Below, piece by piece: positions 1 through 8,245 of a stretch of 41,413 nt of DNA (position 1 is its first letter; every line of letters begins with the position of its first letter). Location of the stretch: NCBI GenBank assembly GCA_027311065.1, contig DAICZP010000088.1, positions 1 through 41,413 on the forward strand. Reading direction: 5' to 3'. This DNA is from Thiomonas sp. Lineage in GTDB: Bacteria > Pseudomonadota > Gammaproteobacteria > Burkholderiales > Burkholderiaceae_C. The notes beneath the pieces were generated by a model. It was not told the origin of the DNA, made no database searches, and saw only the letters and a list, made by a program, of their open reading frames with translations. The position numbers and the translations under genes are program-made.

Positions 1-262
1 CGTGGCAGGAGGTGCCCGCCGCGCAGCTTCCGGCCGGCGCGGCGCACGGCCTGCGTGCGCGCTGGCTCGACGACGGCGCGACCTACCTCCTGTGGTTCGA
101 TGCGCGCGATCTCCTGGTCGCCGCGGAGGGCGAGATCGCCCTCGACGTTGCCCTCTATTCGCAGGTCGCCGTCGCCGTGGATTCGGCCGCGGACGCGGGC
201 GCCGCTGCCGATGCGTGCCCCCTGCCCCTCGCTGCGCGTGGTGGTGCGTGGCTGGGCCATGA
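1..262 (-). CDS. Bactofilin-like N-terminal fragment (partial, runs off the window)
   Basis: Read on the minus strand from an ATG at 262, the frame stays open to the contig edge. Residues about 16-46 carry the repeating glycine/hydrophobic pattern of the bactofilin (DUF583) beta-helix, with the motifs GSGARVRG, GDGDLRIEG and EGDLALRGD. Bactofilins are polymer-forming cytoskeletal proteins tied to cell shape and the envelope. After about residue 48 the sequence (DQEIARIEPQEVG) no longer looks like the family. The fragment may be frameshifted, chimeric or misread, and an opposing plus-strand frame over 3-120 also looks protein-like. Nearly all third positions are G or C, as in the start of the neighbouring symporter but not in the rest of the window. 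The call rests on about 30 residues. Confidence 0.35.
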
Positions 263-388
263 TCGGCGCGCGAAGCTAGTACATGCGCCGCGTCGTGTCA
301 CCACCCGACACGAGACGCTCGGGTATGCTCGCGGCGCGGGGCCATGAGGGAACGCAAGTAACAGCAGCGAAACCCGAGGCTCTGGTAC

Positions 389-559
389 GTGCTTCTCATC
401 GTGCCCTTCGTGGGCACGCTCTGGGTGCCGTTCTACGACTCGCTCGAGCCACGCCTCGGCGGCATCCCGTACTCCTACTGGTACCAGTTCGCCTGGATCG
501 GCATCGGGGCGGCCATCACCGCGGTGGTGTACTTCGCGACCCGCGAGCCCGACGCATGA
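389..559 (+). CDS. DUF3311 small membrane protein, upstream partner of the symporter; 5' end disturbed
   Basis: The frame ending at 559 encodes a DUF3311-type protein: a hydrophobic segment (YVLLIVPFVGTLWVPFYD), the family-typical GGIPYSYWYQFAWIGIG, and a second membrane segment ending in a short charged tail. DUF3311 proteins are small two-helix membrane proteins usually encoded directly before a sodium:solute symporter, and here the stop overlaps the symporter start (ATGA at 556-559). The family match begins at codon 362-364. The only in-frame ATG, at 344, is cut off by TAA at 359-361 after five codons. GTG at 389 is the first usable start but removes the leading RLWY. The gene may therefore be broken by one base change or a sequencing error. 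The family call is firm; the start is not. Confidence 0.6.
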   Translation: MLLIVPFVGTLWVPFYDSLEPRLGGIPYSYWYQFAWIGIGAAITAVVYFATREPDA

Positions 560-2103
560 ACCGGGTCGACGTGGTCGCGCTGGTCGTCTTCGCGCTTCTC
601 TTCGCCCTGGTCACGGGGCTCGGGTTCGTGGCGTCGCGGTGGCGCAAGGCCGACCTCGACCAGCTGCACGAGTGGGGCCTGGGAGGCCGGCGCTTCGGCA
701 CGCTGGTGACGTGGTTCCTGCTCGGGGGCGACCTGTACACGGCGTACACGTTCGTCGCGGTGCCGGCGCTGGTGTTCGGGGCAGGCGCGTTCGGTTTCTT
801 CGCGCTTCCATACACGGTGCTGGTGTATCCACTCGTGTTTGCCATTCTTCCGCGGTTGTGGGTCGTCGCGCATCGGCACAATTACATCACCGCATCCGAC
901 TTCGTCGCAGGCCGCTACGGGAGCCCGGTGCTGGCATTGGCAATCGCCGTCACGGGGATTGTCGCAACCATGCCATACATCGCCTTGCAGCTTGTTGGTA
1001 TTCAGGTCGTGATCGGGGGGCTCGGATTCCCGACACAAGGACTGGTCGGGGATGTGCCGCTGATCATCGCCTTCGTGATCCTGGCGGCCTTCACCTACAC
1101 GAGCGGCTTGCGCGCACCGGCATCGATCGCCGTGGTGAAAGACCTGCTGGTCTACATCACAGTGCTGGCACTCATCATCGTGCTGCCGATGAAAATGGGC
1201 GGATTCGCAAGTTTGTTTGCGGCCATTCCGAAAGCCAAGCTGCTGCTGCCGCCGGCCACACCCGGGAACTTCGGCTTCATGTCGGCATATGCGACGGTGG
1301 CATTCGGATCGGCGCTGGCACTGATGTTGTACCCCCATGCCACGACCGCAGTCCTGGCGGCAAAGGGCCCTAATACCCTGCGCAGAAATTGGGTTTTTCT
1401 GCCGGCCTACTCGTTTGTGCTGGGTCTGATCGCATTGCTTGGATATTTTGCACTTGTCGGTCATATTGACAAAATGCCGGATCTTGCGCCGTACTTCAAG
1501 CATTATGGTCCGCAGTTCGCCATGCCAGGGTTGCTGCTTCATTACTTCCCAAGCTGGTTCGTCGGCGTCGGTTTCGCTGCCGTCGCCATCGGTGCGCTGG
1601 TACCGGCTGGCATCATGTCGATCGCGGCGGCAAACTTGTTCACCCGGAACATCTACAAGGCGTTTTTCAACCCGAACTGCACCGTCCAGCAGGAAACCAG
1701 CATGGCCAAGCTGGTTTCGCTGCTGGTCAAGTTCGGCGCCTTGCTGGTCATCTTTTTCCTGCCGGTGAAATTCGCCATCCAGTTGCAACTGCTCGGCGGG
1801 ATTCTGATCCTGCAGACGCTTCCCGCCATCGTCAGCGGCATCTACACGCGCTGGTTCGACCCCAAGGCCTTGTTGCTGGGCTGGGCCACGGGTCTGGTGT
1901 TCGGGGTCTGGGCGGCTTCGCTCACTGGATTCCAGAAGGCAATTTACGTGCTCCACCTGGCTGGTACCGTGATTCCAGGCTACATCGGGCTGTACGCCCT
2001 CGTGGTGAATTTCGCTGTCGCGATCGTTGCGACGCTGGTTATTCGCGCACTCGGCATGGCCGGGAGCGAGGATGCCACCATCGCGGCGGACTACGTCGGT
2101 TGA
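556..2103 (+). CDS. Sodium:solute symporter family permease, monocarboxylate (MctP-like) type
   Basis: The 515-residue protein has about 13 hydrophobic segments and family patterns of the SSS (SLC5) transporters: an N-terminal helix, WGLGGRRFG followed by TWFLLGGDLYTAYTF, NYITASDFVAGRYGS, LMLYPHATTAVLAAKGP and ALVPAGIMSIAAANLFTRNIYK. The arrangement DUF3311 + symporter is typical of MctP-like carriers for short monocarboxylates such as lactate, pyruvate or acetate; the actual substrate cannot be read from sequence. The ATG overlaps the DUF3311 stop, implying translational coupling. By hand count about 95% of third positions are G/C in codons 1-80, against about 73% in the next 80. This break near base 795 suggests a chimeric assembly or a recombined gene. 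A hairpin follows the stop. Confidence 0.85.
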   Translation: MNRVDVVALVVFALLFALVTGLGFVASRWRKADLDQLHEWGLGGRRFGTLVTWFLLGGDLYTAYTFVAVPALVFGAGAFGFFALPYTVLVYPLVFAILPRLWVVAHRHNYITASDFVAGRYGSPVLALAIAVTGIVATMPYIALQLVGIQVVIGGLGFPTQGLVGDVPLIIAFVILAAFTYTSGLRAPASIAVVKDLLVYITVLALIIVLPMKMGGFASLFAAIPKAKLLLPPATPGNFGFMSAYATVAFGSALALMLYPHATTAVLAAKGPNTLRRNWVFLPAYSFVLGLIALLGYFALVGHIDKMPDLAPYFKHYGPQFAMPGLLLHYFPSWFVGVGFAAVAIGALVPAGIMSIAAANLFTRNIYKAFFNPNCTVQQETSMAKLVSLLVKFGALLVIFFLPVKFAIQLQLLGGILILQTLPAIVSGIYTRWFDPKALLLGWATGLVFGVWAASLTGFQKAIYVLHLAGTVIPGYIGLYALVVNFAVAIVATLVIRALGMAGSEDATIAADYVG

Positions 2104-2108
2104 GCCGC

Positions 2109-2142
2109 GGCGATGCCGGCCCCGAAGTCGGCCGGCATCGCC
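2109..2142. terminator. Terminator-like hairpin between convergent symporter and purD
   Basis: A perfect 13-bp inverted repeat (GGCGATGCCGGCC at 2109-2121, GGCCGGCATCGCC at 2130-2142) has an 8-base loop. It sits 5 bases after the symporter stop and 54 bases past the purD stop on the other strand. No T-run follows on either strand, so it may act as a 3' end stabiliser or Rho-assisted terminator instead of a classical intrinsic one. Confidence 0.5.
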
Positions 2143-2196
2143 AGCCCGGCACGCGGCCGTGGGAGCAGCGCGCCGCAGTTTCGGTGCGCCTGCGGT

Positions 2197-3477
2197 TCAG
2201 CGCTTGATCGCGCGCCAGCCGATGTCCTGCCGGAACTGCATGCCTTCGAACTGGATCTGGCGCACGCCACTGTAGGCGCGCGCCTGTGCAATGCGGACCG
2301 AATCGCCGAGCGCCGCGACAGCGAGGACCCGGCCGCCGCTGGTGCGGAGTACGCCGTCATCGAGCCGGGTGCCAGCGTGAAAGACGTGAAGATCGTCTTC
2401 CGGACGCGGGACACCGGTGATTTCGCCGCCCAGACGCAGCAACTCCGGGTAGCCGGGCGCCGCCATCACCACAGCCAGTGCGGTGCGGCGATCCCAATGC
2501 AGTTCGACGCTGTCGAGCTTGCCGTCCAGCGCAGCGTCGAGGACCCCGACCAGATCACTCTTGAGGCGCATCAGGATGGGCTGGGTTTCAGGATCGCCCA
2601 GGCGGCAGTTGAACTCGAGCGTGCGGGCCTGGCCCTGGGCGTTCACCATGAGTCCGGCATACAGGAAGCCCGTGTAGGGATGACCTTCCGCCGCCATGCC
2701 GTGGACCGTTGGCAGAATGATTTCCCGCATCACCCGGGCATGCACCTCGGGCGTCACCACCGGCGCCGGCGAATAGGCGCCCATGCCGCCTGTATTCGGG
2801 CCCTCGTCACCGTCGCGCAGACGCTTGTGGTCCTGGCTCGACGCCAGCGGCACGACGTGGTTTCCGGCGACCAGCACGATGAACGACGCCTCTTCGCCTT
2901 CGAGAAAATCCTCGATCACGACACGCGCGCCCTCAACGCCATGCTGGACGCCGTAGGTATTTTGCTCCAGCATGTCACGCACCGCTGCGTGCGCTTCCGC
3001 CACTGTCTGGGCCACGACGACCCCCTTGCCGGCTGCCAACCCGTCGGCTTTCACCACCAGCGGTGCGCCTCGCACGTCGATGTAGGCGTGGGCCTCGAAC
3101 GCGACATCGAAGGTGCGGTGCGCCGCCGTCGGGATGCCGTGCCGTTGCATGAATGCCTTGGCGTAGGCCTTTGAACTCTCAAGCTGCGCGGCGCCCTGCG
3201 TGGGGCCCCAGATGCGCAACTTTCTCGCGCGAAAATGATCCACCACCCCCGCAGCCAGAGGCGCCTCAGGACCGACCACGGTCAGATGGATGTCTTCCGC
3301 AACGCAGAAATCCGCCAGCTGCGCGATGTCGGTGATCGGGAGGTTCTGCATGCGCTCGCCGGTGGCGGTACCGCCGTTGCCGGGCGCGACATAGACCTTG
3401 CCGACACGAGGGGACTGAGCGAGTTTCCATGCCAGCGCGTGCTCACGGCCGCCGGAGCCAATGACCAGGATTTTCAT
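2197..3477 (-). CDS. purD: Phosphoribosylamine-glycine ligase (GAR synthetase)
   Basis: PurD joins glycine to 5-phosphoribosylamine using ATP, the second step of purine synthesis, in the cytosol. The 426-residue length is normal. The N-terminus is the family signature MKILVIGSGGREHALAWKL, followed by VYVAPGNGGTA, then VVGPEAPLAAGVVD. The ATP-grasp domain follows, with PLVVKADGLAAGKGV and the metal-binding stretch TLEFNCRLGDPETQPILMRL. It lies 11 bases behind yebC on the same strand, so the two are almost certainly cotranscribed; the yebC-purD order is common in betaproteobacteria. No missing residues or frame problems were seen. Confidence 0.97.
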   Translation of the reverse strand: MKILVIGSGGREHALAWKLAQSPRVGKVYVAPGNGGTATGERMQNLPITDIAQLADFCVAEDIHLTVVGPEAPLAAGVVDHFRARKLRIWGPTQGAAQLESSKAYAKAFMQRHGIPTAAHRTFDVAFEAHAYIDVRGAPLVVKADGLAAGKGVVVAQTVAEAHAAVRDMLEQNTYGVQHGVEGARVVIEDFLEGEEASFIVLVAGNHVVPLASSQDHKRLRDGDEGPNTGGMGAYSPAPVVTPEVHARVMREIILPTVHGMAAEGHPYTGFLYAGLMVNAQGQARTLEFNCRLGDPETQPILMRLKSDLVGVLDAALDGKLDSVELHWDRRTALAVVMAAPGYPELLRLGGEITGVPRPEDDLHVFHAGTRLDDGVLRTSGGRVLAVAALGDSVRIAQARAYSGVRQIQFEGMQFRQDIGWRAIKR

Positions 3478-3488
3478 CAGGAACTCGC

Positions 3489-4211
3489 TCAGGGCAGGAT
3501 GGCGTTGTGGTCGACCCTCTGCACGTCGTCCAGATCCTCAAGCATATCAACGAGCTTGTGCATACGATCCGCGTCATCTCCAGAGAGTTCTACCTCGACG
3601 CTTGGCTTCATGCCGATTTCCGCGAATTCCGGCTTGAGGCCCGCGCCATCGAAGGCCTTGCGCACGCCTTCGAAGTCCCCGGGTTCGCAAAGAACCTCGA
3701 CCGAACCGTCGTCCAGGGTATTGACATCATCCGCGCCGGCTTCGAGGGCAGCTTCCATCACCGCATCATCGCTGGTGCCGGGGGCGAAAATGAACTGGCC
3801 GCAGTGCTTGAACTGGAAGGCCACCGAGCCTTCGGTACCGAGGTTGCCGCCGCACTTGGACAACGCATGGCGGACTTCAGCCACGGTGCGCACACGGTTG
3901 TCGGTCATGCAGTCGATGATGAGTGCCGCTCCCCCTGGCGCGTAGCCCTCATAGCGGATCTCCTCGTAGCTGACGCCTTCGAGATTGCCGGTGCCGCGAT
4001 CGATCGCGCGTTTGAGATTGTCGGCCGGCATATTGACCTCACGCGCCTTGTCCATCGCCATGCGCAGGCGCGGATTGGCCGCCGGATCACCGCCACCGAG
4101 GCGCGCAGCCACCGTGACTTCACGAATGATTTTGGTCCAGACCTTTCCGCGTTTTTCGTCTTGTCGACCTTTGCGGTGCTGGATATTGGCCCATTTCGAG
4201 TGGCCGGCCAT
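3489..4211 (-). CDS. yebC: YebC/PmpR (TACO1) family protein
   Basis: This 240-residue protein starts with the invariant [20 protein letters not shown] and contains [18 protein letters not shown] and [15 protein letters not shown]. These place it in the YebC/TACO1 family, members of which are described as transcriptional regulators (PmpR) or as translation factors relieving ribosome stalling. The ATG at 4211 is chosen because the family motif begins there and a GGGAG ribosome binding site lies about 10 bases upstream; the frame is open further upstream but that part has no family resemblance. It is the first gene of the yebC-purD pair. A TAAAAT -10-like box and a strong palindrome lie upstream. 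Confidence 0.95.
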   Translation of the reverse strand: MAGHSKWANIQHRKGRQDEKRGKVWTKIIREVTVAARLGGGDPAANPRLRMAMDKAREVNMPADNLKRAIDRGTGNLEGVSYEEIRYEGYAPGGAALIIDCMTDNRVRTVAEVRHALSKCGGNLGTEGSVAFQFKHCGQFIFAPGTSDDAVMEAALEAGADDVNTLDDGSVEVLCEPGDFEGVRKAFDGAGLKPEFAEIGMKPSVEVELSGDDADRMHKLVDMLEDLDDVQRVDHNAILP

Positions 4212-4290
4212 AGATTTCGCTCCCGGCGCTGATGCGCCTGTGAATGCAATGAACGCGCAGCCGCGGTGGTGTCCGCGCCTGAATCCGCAC

Positions 4291-4296
4291 ATTTTA
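4291..4296 (-). promoter_or_regulatory. Possible -10 box of the yebC-purD promoter
   Basis: On the minus strand TAAAAT (5 of 6 to TATAAT) lies about 80 bases before the yebC start. No good -35 is visible 16-18 bases upstream, where the palindrome at 4299-4342 sits. If the -10 is real, the palindrome overlaps the polymerase footprint. Confidence 0.3.
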
Positions 4297-4298
4297 CG

Positions 4299-4342
4299 GC
4301 GCACCCAACCGTGCCCTGCAGGACGGTCACGGTTGGGTGCGC
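4299..4342. repeat. Perfect 15-bp palindrome, REP-like, between divergent yebC and glnS
   Basis: GCGCACCCAACCGTG at 4299-4313 is repeated exactly in inverse at 4328-4342 (CACGGTTGGGTGCGC), with a 14-base loop that itself contains CCTGCAGG. The GGTTGGGTGCGC core resembles dispersed GTTGGGT-type extragenic palindromes known from proteobacteria. No T-run follows on either strand, and both flanking genes point away, so it is not a terminator. No second copy was noticed in this window. Confidence 0.6.
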
Positions 4343-4440
4343 AAGCAATTGTGGCAGCGCGGGGGAGGGGGTAGCAACGGCAATTGACGGAGAATAGGAG
4401 TTTGCCCGCAAAGCAGGCGCGCAATCCCTTTCACGACATC

Positions 4441-6213
4441 ATGCAAGCATCGGACAACCTTACCGTCAGGCCGTCGAATTTCCTGCGTCAGATCATCGAA
4501 ACGGACCTTGATGGCGACGCGCTGGCCGGACGGCGTTTTGCTGGCCGGCCCGGAGACGCGCGCGAACTGGCCGAAGCGCCACCGGATGTCGCGCGCATCC
4601 GCACCCGCTTCCCGCCCGAGCCCAATGGATTCCTGCACATCGGCCATGCAAAAAGCATTTGCCTGAACTTTGGCCTGGCGCGCGATTTCGGGGGCGTATG
4701 CCACCTGCGCCTCGACGATACCAATCCGGAGAAGGAGGATGAGGCCTACGTCGATGCCATTCGCGACGCCGTGCGGTGGCTTGGATTCGACTGGGTGGTG
4801 GACGGAATCAGCCACGAATATTTTGCAAGCGATTATTTCGACTTCATGGAGCGCGCGGCGCGTGCCTTGATCGAGGCCGGCCTGGCTTACGTCGATGAGC
4901 AAAGCCCGGAGCAGATGCGCGCGAACCGGGGCACCCTGACCGAGCCCGGCGTTGACAGTCCGTGGCGCGCCCGCCCGCCTGCCGAGAGCCTGACGCGATT
5001 CGCGCAGATGCGCGCCGGCGAACATGCGGAGGGCAGCATGGTGCTGCGTGCAAAAGTCGACATGGCCTCGCCCAACATCAATCTACGTGACCCGGCGATC
5101 TACCGTATCAAGTTTGCCCATCATCACCGCACCGGCGACCGCTGGTGCATTTATCCGATGTACACGTTCGCGCATCCGATCGAGGATGCGCTCGAGCGCA
5201 TCACCCACAGTATCTGCACGCTGGAATTCGAGGATCAACGCCCGTTTTATGACTGGCTCCTTGGCCACCTGGCCGACCTCGGCCTGCTCGCACGGCCGCT
5301 GCCACGTCAATACGAATTCGCACGGCTCAATCTCAACTACGTCGTCACCAGCAAGCGCAAGCTGGCGCAATTGGTTCACGAAGGCTTTGTTTCGGGCTGG
5401 GATGATCCGCGTCTGCCGACAATCGCCGGATTGCGCCGACGTGGATTTACGCCGGGAGCAATCCGGCTGTTCGCGGAGCGCATCGGGGTGTCGAAATCCG
5501 ATGCATGGATCGACGACTCCGTGTTGGAAGGTGCGTTGCGCGACGATCTCGAGCCGATGGCGGCACGTGCCATGGCCGTGCTCGACCCCGTGCGTCTGGT
5601 GCTGACCAACTGGGATGCGGTCATGGGCGCAGGCGTGTTCGACGCGTGCCACGCGCCCGTGCATCCGCATCATCCCGAGCGAGGGCAGCGCCACTTCCGT
5701 CTGGGTCCCGAGGTCTGGATCGAGCGTGATGATTTTTCCCTGCAGCCACCCAAGGGCTTTTTCCGGCTCTTTCCCGGGCACCGCGTGCGCTTGAAGTACG
5801 GCCATGTGATCGAATGCACCGGTGCCACCGTGGATGCGCAAGGGCGTGTCACCGAGGTCCAGGCGCTGCTCGTGCCGGATACCAAGAGCGGGACCCCGGG
5901 TGCCGACGCAGTGAAGGTCAAGGGTGTCATCACCTGGGTCGCCGCGGTCGACGCCGTCGCCGCGGACGTGCGCATCTACGGGCGCCTGTTCAACGAAGCG
6001 CAGCCCGACGCTGGTGGCCGCGACTTCCTGACCGCCCTCAATCCCGACAGCCTGCGCACGTTACGGGCCTGGGTGGAGCCGGCGCTGGCGCAAGCCCGGC
6101 CGGGAACCAGCTTCCAGTTTGAGCGTCACGGCTATTTCGTCGCGGATTTGCGCGATCATGGGGTTGCGATGCCTGTTTTCAACCGCACCACCGCCCTGCG
6201 CGACGGGCGCTGA
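4441..6213 (+). CDS. glnS: Glutaminyl-tRNA synthetase
   Basis: GlnRS charges tRNA-Gln directly with glutamine. The protein (590 residues from ATG 4441) has the class I HIGH motif in FPPEPNGFLHIGHAKSICLN, the GlnRS/GluRS stretch LRLDDTNPEKEDEAYVDAI, and a KMSKS-equivalent VTSKRKLAQLV. A C-terminal beta-barrel anticodon-binding region follows (FFRLFPGHRVRLKYGHVIECTG). N-terminal SNFLRQIIETDLDGD is the usual start region of bacterial GlnRS, which supports ATG 4441 over the upstream TTG codons at 4384 and 4402; no clear ribosome binding site precedes it. The dioxygenase gene begins 26 bases after its stop. Possession of GlnRS fits beta- or gammaproteobacteria, which acquired this enzyme instead of relying only on the amidotransferase route. 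Confidence 0.96.
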   Translation: MQASDNLTVRPSNFLRQIIETDLDGDALAGRRFAGRPGDARELAEAPPDVARIRTRFPPEPNGFLHIGHAKSICLNFGLARDFGGVCHLRLDDTNPEKEDEAYVDAIRDAVRWLGFDWVVDGISHEYFASDYFDFMERAARALIEAGLAYVDEQSPEQMRANRGTLTEPGVDSPWRARPPAESLTRFAQMRAGEHAEGSMVLRAKVDMASPNINLRDPAIYRIKFAHHHRTGDRWCIYPMYTFAHPIEDALERITHSICTLEFEDQRPFYDWLLGHLADLGLLARPLPRQYEFARLNLNYVVTSKRKLAQLVHEGFVSGWDDPRLPTIAGLRRRGFTPGAIRLFAERIGVSKSDAWIDDSVLEGALRDDLEPMAARAMAVLDPVRLVLTNWDAVMGAGVFDACHAPVHPHHPERGQRHFRLGPEVWIERDDFSLQPPKGFFRLFPGHRVRLKYGHVIECTGATVDAQGRVTEVQALLVPDTKSGTPGADAVKVKGVITWVAAVDAVAADVRIYGRLFNEAQPDAGGRDFLTALNPDSLRTLRAWVEPALAQARPGTSFQFERHGYFVADLRDHGVAMPVFNRTTALRDGR

Positions 6214-6239
6214 ACCCGCACATCAGCGAGGACACCGCC

Positions 6240-7130
6240 ATGTTCGATTTCGGTCCCTGCATCGGGGATGCTGGCGCGTGCGGTCGGCAGCCACAGCCAG
6301 CGGACCTTGGTCTTGCGGTGCGTCAGCGCCTGCAGGAGCAAGGTTTCTGTGTCCTCCAGCCCGACGATTTCGCTGCCTTGTGCGAACTACCGACGCAGGA
6401 CTGCGCGCCCGCGTTGCAGGCATGGAATGACTTGCCCGAGGACCGCTACCTCAAGGATGGTGGCCATTACCGCCGGCGTCGGCATGCGAGCTTCGAACAG
6501 ACGTGGAATCCCGCGGACGCCACATCGACGCTGATGCAGGCCCCGCATCGACCGCACTACCAACCGCTGACCTACAACGCACTGCATGGCGGCCTGGTGC
6601 GCTGGTTCGAGCCCATCGGGCCGGCGCTCCTGGAGTCGGCGTGCTGGGCGCCCATGTTGAAGGGGCTGGGGCGCTTGTTTCGCGACGTCGGACTGCACCA
6701 GGGCGGGGCCGCGCCCGGCGTCTGCGCAAGCAGCGTCGATCGCTGGTGCATCGAAGCGCATCAGTTCCGCATCGACACCGCCAGCGGCGTGGGCCTTCCC
6801 ACGCCCGAGGGTGCACACCGCGATGGCGTCAATTTCGTAGCGGTCGTGCTGGCGCAGCGTCATGCGATACGGGGAGGGGAGACGCGGGTGTTCGAACATA
6901 CGGGTCCCTCCGGCGTGCGCTTCACCCTGGAACGTCCCTGGAGCGCCTTGCTGATGGACGACACACGCGTTGTCCACGAGACCACGCCGGTGCTCGCGCT
7001 CGATCGCGATGCCCCGGGCTGGCGCGATACCCTGGTGCTGACCTGGCGCGCCGGCGCATTCATGGATCCACCCGGTGTCAGCAGCGCATCAGCACGCTGC
7101 GCTTATGCTGGGGGTTGTGCGCGGGACTGA
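6240..7130 (+). CDS. 2-oxoglutarate/Fe(II) dioxygenase family protein (2OG-Fe_Oxy_2 / L-isoleucine dioxygenase-like)
   Basis: The 296-residue protein matches the family of 2OG-Fe(II) oxygenases that includes amino-acid hydroxylases related to the isoleucine dioxygenase of Bacillus. The metal triad is readable: His193 and Asp195 in EGAHRDGVNFV, and His246 in DTRVVHETTPV. A likely 2-oxoglutarate-binding arginine follows in GWRDTLVLTWR. GGETRVFE lies between, as in relatives. The start is supported by a GAGGA box 8-9 bases before ATG 6240. The substrate is unknown; a free amino acid is the best guess. It lies between glnS and an isocitrate dehydrogenase that would make its cosubstrate. The last ~20 residues (SSASARCAYAGGCARD) extend beyond the usual fold. 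Confidence 0.8.
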   Translation: MFDFGPCIGDAGACGRQPQPADLGLAVRQRLQEQGFCVLQPDDFAALCELPTQDCAPALQAWNDLPEDRYLKDGGHYRRRRHASFEQTWNPADATSTLMQAPHRPHYQPLTYNALHGGLVRWFEPIGPALLESACWAPMLKGLGRLFRDVGLHQGGAAPGVCASSVDRWCIEAHQFRIDTASGVGLPTPEGAHRDGVNFVAVVLAQRHAIRGGETRVFEHTGPSGVRFTLERPWSALLMDDTRVVHETTPVLALDRDAPGWRDTLVLTWRAGAFMDPPGVSSASARCAYAGGCARD

Positions 7131-7171
7131 CCGTGCCATCGACAAGCATCACGACAGACCGGAGACCTCGC

Positions 7172-8203
7172 ATGCACAAGCCTATTCCAGCCACTCTGAT
7201 CGCCGGCGACGGCATCGGGCCAGAAATCATGGACGCGACGCTTGCCGCGCTCGACGCCCTGCGGGCTCCGTTCGCGTGGGATGCGCAGGTGGCGGGCCTG
7301 GCGGGGGTGCACAGCGCTGGCGACCCCTTGCCTGCCGCGACGCTGGAGAGCATTCGCAGAACGCGCCTCGCGCTCAAGGGCCCGCTGGAGACACCGTCCG
7401 GTGGCGGCTACCGCTCTTCGAACGTGCGTTTGCGCGAAGAGTTCAAGCTGTACGCGAACATGCGCCCGGCAAAAAGCATGATCCCGGGCGGTCGCTTCGA
7501 AAATATCGATCTGCTCGTGTTCCGCGAAAACGTCGAAGGCTTGTACATGGGCTACGAGCACTACATCCCCATCGAGGACGATCCGCACGCGGTGGCGATC
7601 GCCACAGGGGTCAACACCCGCAGGGGCGCGATCCACATCCTCGACTACGCTTTCCGGACCGCGATCGCGGCGGGCCGAAAGAAAATGACGGTGGTGCACA
7701 AAGCCAACATCATGAAAGCCCTCACCGGCATTTTCCTCGAGACAGCCTACCAGTTGCACGCGGAAAAATACGCGGACCAGATTGCATTGGACGACGTCAT
7801 CGTCGACGCCTGCTGCATGAAACTGGTCATCAACCCCTGGCAGTTCGACGCATTGGTGACGACCAATTTGTTTGGTGACATTCTTTCCGACCTCTGCGCT
7901 GGTCTGGTGGGCGGCCTCGGCATGGCGCCCGGGGCCAACATCGGGCAGGATGCGGCTGTTTTCGAGGCGGTCCACGGATCGGCGCCTGACATTGCCGGTC
8001 GCGGTATCGCCAACCCCAGCGCCTTGATGCTGGCGGCGGGCCTGATGCTTGACCATGTCGGCATGGCCGACGAAGCGTCCCGTCTGCGGCGGGCGATTGC
8101 GGATGCCATCAACGTCGATCACGTCCGCACCGGTGATCTCGGTGGCAACGCAGGCACCGAGGCGTTCACGAAGGCGGTGGTGGCGCGTATCGCCAACGGC
8201 TGA
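7172..8203 (+). CDS. NAD-type isocitrate dehydrogenase (isocitrate/isopropylmalate dehydrogenase family)
   Basis: This 343-residue decarboxylating dehydrogenase begins IPATLIAGDGIGPEIMDATL. Substrate-binding SSNVRLREEFKLYANMRPAK fits isocitrate dehydrogenase better than isopropylmalate dehydrogenase. RENVEGLYMGYEH, the catalytic-lysine region VVHKANIMK and DNLFGDILSD-type TTNLFGDILSDLCAGL follow. In the cofactor loop HGSAPDIAGRGIANPSA, Asp273-Ile274 is the NAD-preferring pair; NADP enzymes have Lys-Tyr there. The reaction would be isocitrate + NAD to 2-oxoglutarate, CO2 and NADH. The start has a GGAG box about 9 bases upstream. It lies 41 bases behind the 2-oxoglutarate dioxygenase. Homoisocitrate or tartrate dehydrogenase activity cannot be excluded. 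Confidence 0.88.
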   Translation: MHKPIPATLIAGDGIGPEIMDATLAALDALRAPFAWDAQVAGLAGVHSAGDPLPAATLESIRRTRLALKGPLETPSGGGYRSSNVRLREEFKLYANMRPAKSMIPGGRFENIDLLVFRENVEGLYMGYEHYIPIEDDPHAVAIATGVNTRRGAIHILDYAFRTAIAAGRKKMTVVHKANIMKALTGIFLETAYQLHAEKYADQIALDDVIVDACCMKLVINPWQFDALVTTNLFGDILSDLCAGLVGGLGMAPGANIGQDAAVFEAVHGSAPDIAGRGIANPSALMLAAGLMLDHVGMADEASRLRRAIADAINVDHVRTGDLGGNAGTEAFTKAVVARIANG

Positions 8204-8245
8204 TCGGATGTCGCGCGGCGCGACGCGACGCGGGAGGGGCGGCAC

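Noticed and set aside
12-347. Plus-strand open frame at the very start of the window
   Set aside because: The first ~35 residues look protein-like, but the remainder is antisense to the bactofilin-like start. No domain could be named.
4384-4440. Upstream TTG starts (4384, 4402) for glnS
   Set aside because: The extra residues are unlike GlnRS. The AGGAG before 4402 is only 1 base away. ATG 4441 fits the family.
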